Shown here in pieces: positions 5,342-7,997 of a DNA stretch of 7,997 bases. The first letter of the stretch is position 1. Every line of letters begins with the position of its first letter. The translations under genes and the position numbers were made by a program. The DNA comes from Actinomycetes bacterium (lineage in GTDB: Bacteria; Actinomycetota; Acidimicrobiia; Acidimicrobiales; RAAP-2): positions 1 to 7,997 of the forward strand of contig JAJYDR010000107.1 of the NCBI GenBank assembly GCA_021777285.1, in the 5' to 3' direction. The notes beneath the pieces were generated by a model, which was not told the origin of the DNA, made no database searches, and saw nothing but the letters and a program-made list of their open reading frames with translations.

Positions 5342-7740
5342 GCGCACCAGAACCAGTCGCCTACCAATCCGCAGCCATCGAGAAGATCTCGAAGGCACTG
5401 ACGACACTGCTGAGTGTCGATCAGTCCAAGGACCGCCTCATCGTGTTCAAGGCGCCCACCGGCTCGGGAAAGACACTGATGGTGGGGTCGGCGTTGGCCG
5501 ACGCGTTCGCGAAGCCGAGTGAGCGCAAGTTCATCGTCCTCTGGCTGTCTCCAAGCGAAGGCAAGCTCCACCGCCAGTCAGCAAAGGCACTCGCCGGCCT
5601 CCTCGAAGGGACCTTCCTTCAAGTTCGACTGCTCGAAAGCCGCGATGACATCGTGCGATACCAGGACACCGCCCCGGGCACAGTGTTCGTCGCAAACTGG
5701 GACAAGCTCCGTGCTGAGAAGGACGGTGAGTTCACCAACGTGATGGTCCGCGACGGAGAGACGGCCAGCTTCTTCAGTCTGCTCGCACGGGCATCGGCCA
5801 AGGGGCTCGACATGATCACCGTGATCGACGAGAGCCACCGCAACCTTGGCGCAGAGAAGACCGAAAAGCTGATGACGGCCATCCGCGAGATGCGCCCCTT
5901 CATTCAGCTCGAACTCTCGGCCACTCCCACCGCGAAGCCCGATCCCGACCTGCTGGCTGATGGCATCCATCACTGGGTCAGGGTGAAGTTCGAGGACGTT
6001 GAGGCCGCCGGGATGGTGCGCCGCGCGGCGCTGCTCAACGACCACTTCACGGACACGCAAGCAGCCCACCCGAAGGATGCCCTCTCGGTTCAGGTGCTCT
6101 GGGCTGCGTGGGAGAAGACCCAGGCGCTCACCGCTGCCTACGCCGCCGCCGGCTCCCCGGTGAAGCCGCTGCTGCTCATCCAGTATCCCGACGGTGACGA
6201 GGCCAAAGCGCGCGCCGAGGTGGTCGAGGAGTTCCTCGCCAAGCGCGGACTGGTCAAGGGCTCGACCTACGCCATCTGGCTATCAGGCGAGCACTCGGAT
6301 GATCTCGAGAAGATCGCGACCTACGACAGCCCGTATCAGGCTCTCATCTTCAAGCAAGCGATCGCCACGGGGTGGGACTGCCCGCGCGCCCAGGTCCTCG
6401 TCCAGTTCCGTGACCCGAAGTCGCCGATCTTCCAGATCCAGACGCTCGGTCGTCTGATGCGCTCGCCCGAGCAGAAGCACTACGAGAACGAGGCCCTCAA
6501 CGTGGCCTACGTCTTCTCAGACCTGGAAGGCGCGACGGTCCGCGTCGAATCCGATGACGATGGTGGCCCAGTGCGCGACCTGACCGTCGTTAGGGGCAAC
6601 GGCTACCCCGCGCAGGGCCTCGCCCTTCACTCGGCGTTCCAACCGCGCACGCGTGAGTTCCACTACCCGATGGTCGAGAACCTCGAACCGGAGCTCAACG
6701 CAGCGCTCGACGCCGCCGTGCCGTCGCTGCTGCCTGCTGCGCCCTACACCTTCACGCCGGTGACCATCCCCACTGACGCGCGCATCGCAGCCCACGAGCT
6801 CGACGCCGGTGTCGAGCGCGAGCTCACCGGGGGTAGCGCCACGGGCAACCTCGATGACCTGATCGTGCAGGCTCTCTACGACCTGCTACTGACCGCGAGC
6901 ATCGGGCAGTATCGCTCGCGTGCTCAGAGCCTCTCTCGTATCAAGCGCATCGTCACCTTGTGGTTCAAGGCAAAACGGCCGAGCTGGACGCCGGACGAGA
7001 TCCAGCACTTCGCACTGCGCCACCAAACTGAGCTGATTGTGGCGATTGATGCCGCGTGTCGAGCATCGATGGAAGCCGAGATGGCTGCTGCGATCGCCGC
7101 GGCCCGGGGCAAGCGTCGAACGAAGGACGACTGGGAAGTTCCCCCGACCGACCTTGTCGCGAGCAAGGACTACGAACCAGCCCCGGCCGGGCACCTCTGC
7201 GTGCCGCCCATCGTCTGGAAGGGTCGCTCGAAGCCCGAGCAGCGCTTCGAGGCGTATCTCGCCAAGCAGGTCGAACTCGACATCGTCGAGTGGTGGTGGA
7301 AGAACGGCACGAGCGACGAGAAGTTCCTCGGCGTGGAGTATCAGCGTCCCGTGGGCATTGCGACGCCGGAAGGCGCTAACGAGCCAGTGGTGATGGAAGA
7401 AGAGCGCATCACCTATCCCGACTACCTGGTCTTGACCAAGGCGGGGATCCTCTCGGCGATCGAGGTCAAGGACGTCGGCGACGCCGACGGTGCCGAAGGA
7501 GGCGTGACACACGCCAAGGCCAAGGGCCTCGCCGCGTGGGTGAAGCTGATGGCCACCCTGCGCAAGAAGGACGACAAGCTCTTGGCGCGACCTGCTGTGC
7601 GCGCCGGTGTCGTGGTCCCATTCGAGCTCTCTCCTGGTGTCGTCACCGTGAAGATGGGCGATCCCGCCAACTGGCATCAGCCCAACGATGCCAACCTTGC
7701 TGCGGGCAAGGGCTGGGGCGATCTCGACCTCTCGGTCTGA
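5338..7740 (+). CDS. res: Type III restriction enzyme Res: SF2 helicase with C-terminal PD-(D/E)xK nuclease
   Basis: The product is 800 residues from ATG 5338, which overlaps the mod stop (ATGA) and follows GGAG by 8 bases. Earlier in-frame starts lie inside mod and are not credible. Superfamily 2 motor motifs are in order: Walker A APTGSGKT (K45), motif II DESH (D164-H167), motif III SAT (194-196), IATGWDCPRAQ (342-352) as motif V region, and QTLGRLMR (368-375) as motif VI. Near the C-terminus, YPDYLV (D695) and IEVKD (E709, K711) form a PD-(D/E)xK site, preceded by a VEWWWKNG element around 650-657 that commonly precedes such sites in Res proteins. With Mod it should use ATP to move or signal along DNA and cut unmodified foreign DNA. 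It is shorter than the roughly 970-residue EcoP15I Res, but all key residues are present. It is the last gene of the cluster. Confidence 0.93.
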   Translation: MSAPEPVAYQSAAIEKISKALTTLLSVDQSKDRLIVFKAPTGSGKTLMVGSALADAFAKPSERKFIVLWLSPSEGKLHRQSAKALAGLLEGTFLQVRLLESRDDIVRYQDTAPGTVFVANWDKLRAEKDGEFTNVMVRDGETASFFSLLARASAKGLDMITVIDESHRNLGAEKTEKLMTAIREMRPFIQLELSATPTAKPDPDLLADGIHHWVRVKFEDVEAAGMVRRAALLNDHFTDTQAAHPKDALSVQVLWAAWEKTQALTAAYAAAGSPVKPLLLIQYPDGDEAKARAEVVEEFLAKRGLVKGSTYAIWLSGEHSDDLEKIATYDSPYQALIFKQAIATGWDCPRAQVLVQFRDPKSPIFQIQTLGRLMRSPEQKHYENEALNVAYVFSDLEGATVRVESDDDGGPVRDLTVVRGNGYPAQGLALHSAFQPRTREFHYPMVENLEPELNAALDAAVPSLLPAAPYTFTPVTIPTDARIAAHELDAGVERELTGGSATGNLDDLIVQALYDLLLTASIGQYRSRAQSLSRIKRIVTLWFKAKRPSWTPDEIQHFALRHQTELIVAIDAACRASMEAEMAAAIAAARGKRRTKDDWEVPPTDLVASKDYEPAPAGHLCVPPIVWKGRSKPEQRFEAYLAKQVELDIVEWWWKNGTSDEKFLGVEYQRPVGIATPEGANEPVVMEEERITYPDYLVLTKAGILSAIEVKDVGDADGAEGGVTHAKAKGLAAWVKLMATLRKKDDKLLARPAVRAGVVVPFELSPGVVTVKMGDPANWHQPNDANLAAGKGWGDLDLSV

Positions 7741-7755
7741 CGGTACAGCAACCAC

Positions 7756-7774
7756 TCACCGTTCGTCGCGGTGA
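7756..7774 (+). terminator. Weak hairpin after res, possible terminator
   Basis: TCACCG (7756-7761) pairs with CGGTGA (7769-7774) around a 7-base TTCGTCG loop, 15 bases after the res stop. There is no T tract behind it, so intrinsic termination would be weak. It is the nearest candidate for the end of the cluster, but a 6-bp stem may occur by chance in GC-rich DNA. Confidence 0.25.
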
Positions 7775-7939
7775 TCATCCACCTCCGCACCCACCCCGGG
7801 CCGTAGCGTTGTCGCAGAGCTCATTCGCAGCCTGACGGCCCACCGAACCGCAGTCACCCTAAATGCCCCAAAACCGGCACTTCGGATTCTGGCGGGGTCT
7901 AGCCTCACGGGCGCGTTGGTGACGGGGATCTAAGGGAGC
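7775..7939. other. Non-coding stretch between res and the terminal inverted repeat
   Basis: No supported gene was found on either strand; short frames crossing it from res are shadows. A loose imperfect hairpin can be drawn with CCCC (7866-7869) against GGGG (7894-7897), but it has mismatches and an AAAA internal loop. The section from about 7857 is less GC-rich than the genes, as expected of a spacer. Confidence 0.5.
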
Positions 7940-7997
7940 ACGGGGGCTCTGCAAGTCTGTTGGTAGCTGAAGACCGACAGATTGGAAGAACCCCCGT
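7940..7997. repeat. Large imperfect inverted repeat at the right edge
   Basis: Two 25-base arms, 7940-7964 and 7973-7997, are inverted copies matching at 20 of 25 positions around an 8-base loop (AGCTGAAG). Both arms begin with ACGGGGG read inward from the outside. Two of the five differences would be G-U pairs in RNA, so a transcript would form 22 of 25 pairs. It could be a strong bidirectional terminator, a structured RNA, or abutting ends of insertion elements. The arms stop exactly at the window edge, so the repeat may continue outside. Confidence 0.7.

Noticed and set aside
6886..7755. 289-codon open frame on the minus strand opposite res
   Set aside because: It is a shadow frame typical of GC-rich DNA. 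The + strand frame has helicase and nuclease motifs through the same region, and the minus-strand translation shows no recognisable domain.
169..7839. CTGACGGC occurs at 169-176 and at 7832-7839, like a target duplication around the cluster
   Set aside because: An 8-base match between two searched flanks of this size is expected fairly often by chance, and the sequences just inside show no inverted repeats.
161..7910. AGGCTA and ATTTAGG at the left (161-193) and, inverted, at the right (about 7857-7906) as possible element ends
   Set aside because: The shared words are short and their spacing differs (26 versus about 41 bases), so this is not a credible terminal inverted repeat pair.

Overview
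The window looks like chromosomal DNA of a high-GC Gram-positive bacterium. The coding regions are strongly GC-rich at third codon positions, and the 3' part of a 5S rRNA at the left edge has an actinobacterial look. An acidimicrobial lineage is possible, but the sequence does not prove it.

Layout: the 3' part of a 5S rRNA gene (1-82) is followed by a strong hairpin terminator (88-124) that closes an rRNA operon. After about 80 bases holding a plausible promoter and nested inverted repeats, four genes run on the + strand with almost no spacing. They are: (1) a DDE-transposase-like protein with two tandem zinc-finger modules (203-1801); (2) a DEDDh 3'-5' exonuclease with a long uncharacterised C-terminal region carrying a cysteine cluster and an AT-hook-like tail (1798-3546); (3) a type III-like beta-class DNA adenine methyltransferase, Mod (3581-5341); (4) a helicase-endonuclease of the type III Res kind (5338-7740). 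Genes 1/2 and genes 3/4 each overlap by 4 bases (ATGA). The two pairs are separated by 34 bases, which hold a 12-codon mini-ORF overlapping both the upstream stop and the downstream GTG start. The last 257 bases carry no supported gene. They end in a large imperfect inverted repeat that reaches the final base of the window.

How the genes may work together: genes 3 and 4 have all the motifs expected of a type III restriction-modification system, in which Mod sets the sequence specificity and modifies host DNA and Res translocates and cleaves unmodified DNA. Genes 1 and 2 are not standard parts of such a system. A DDE strand-transfer enzyme coupled to a DnaQ-fold exonuclease, directly upstream of and co-oriented with mod-res, is the most unusual thing here. 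It may be a four-gene defence island with a co-opted transposase, or a mobile two-gene unit next to or carrying a restriction system. The sequence alone does not decide between these.

The first gene's natural start appears to be a CTG codon at 203. The usual GTG at 266 would cut off half of the first zinc-finger module.
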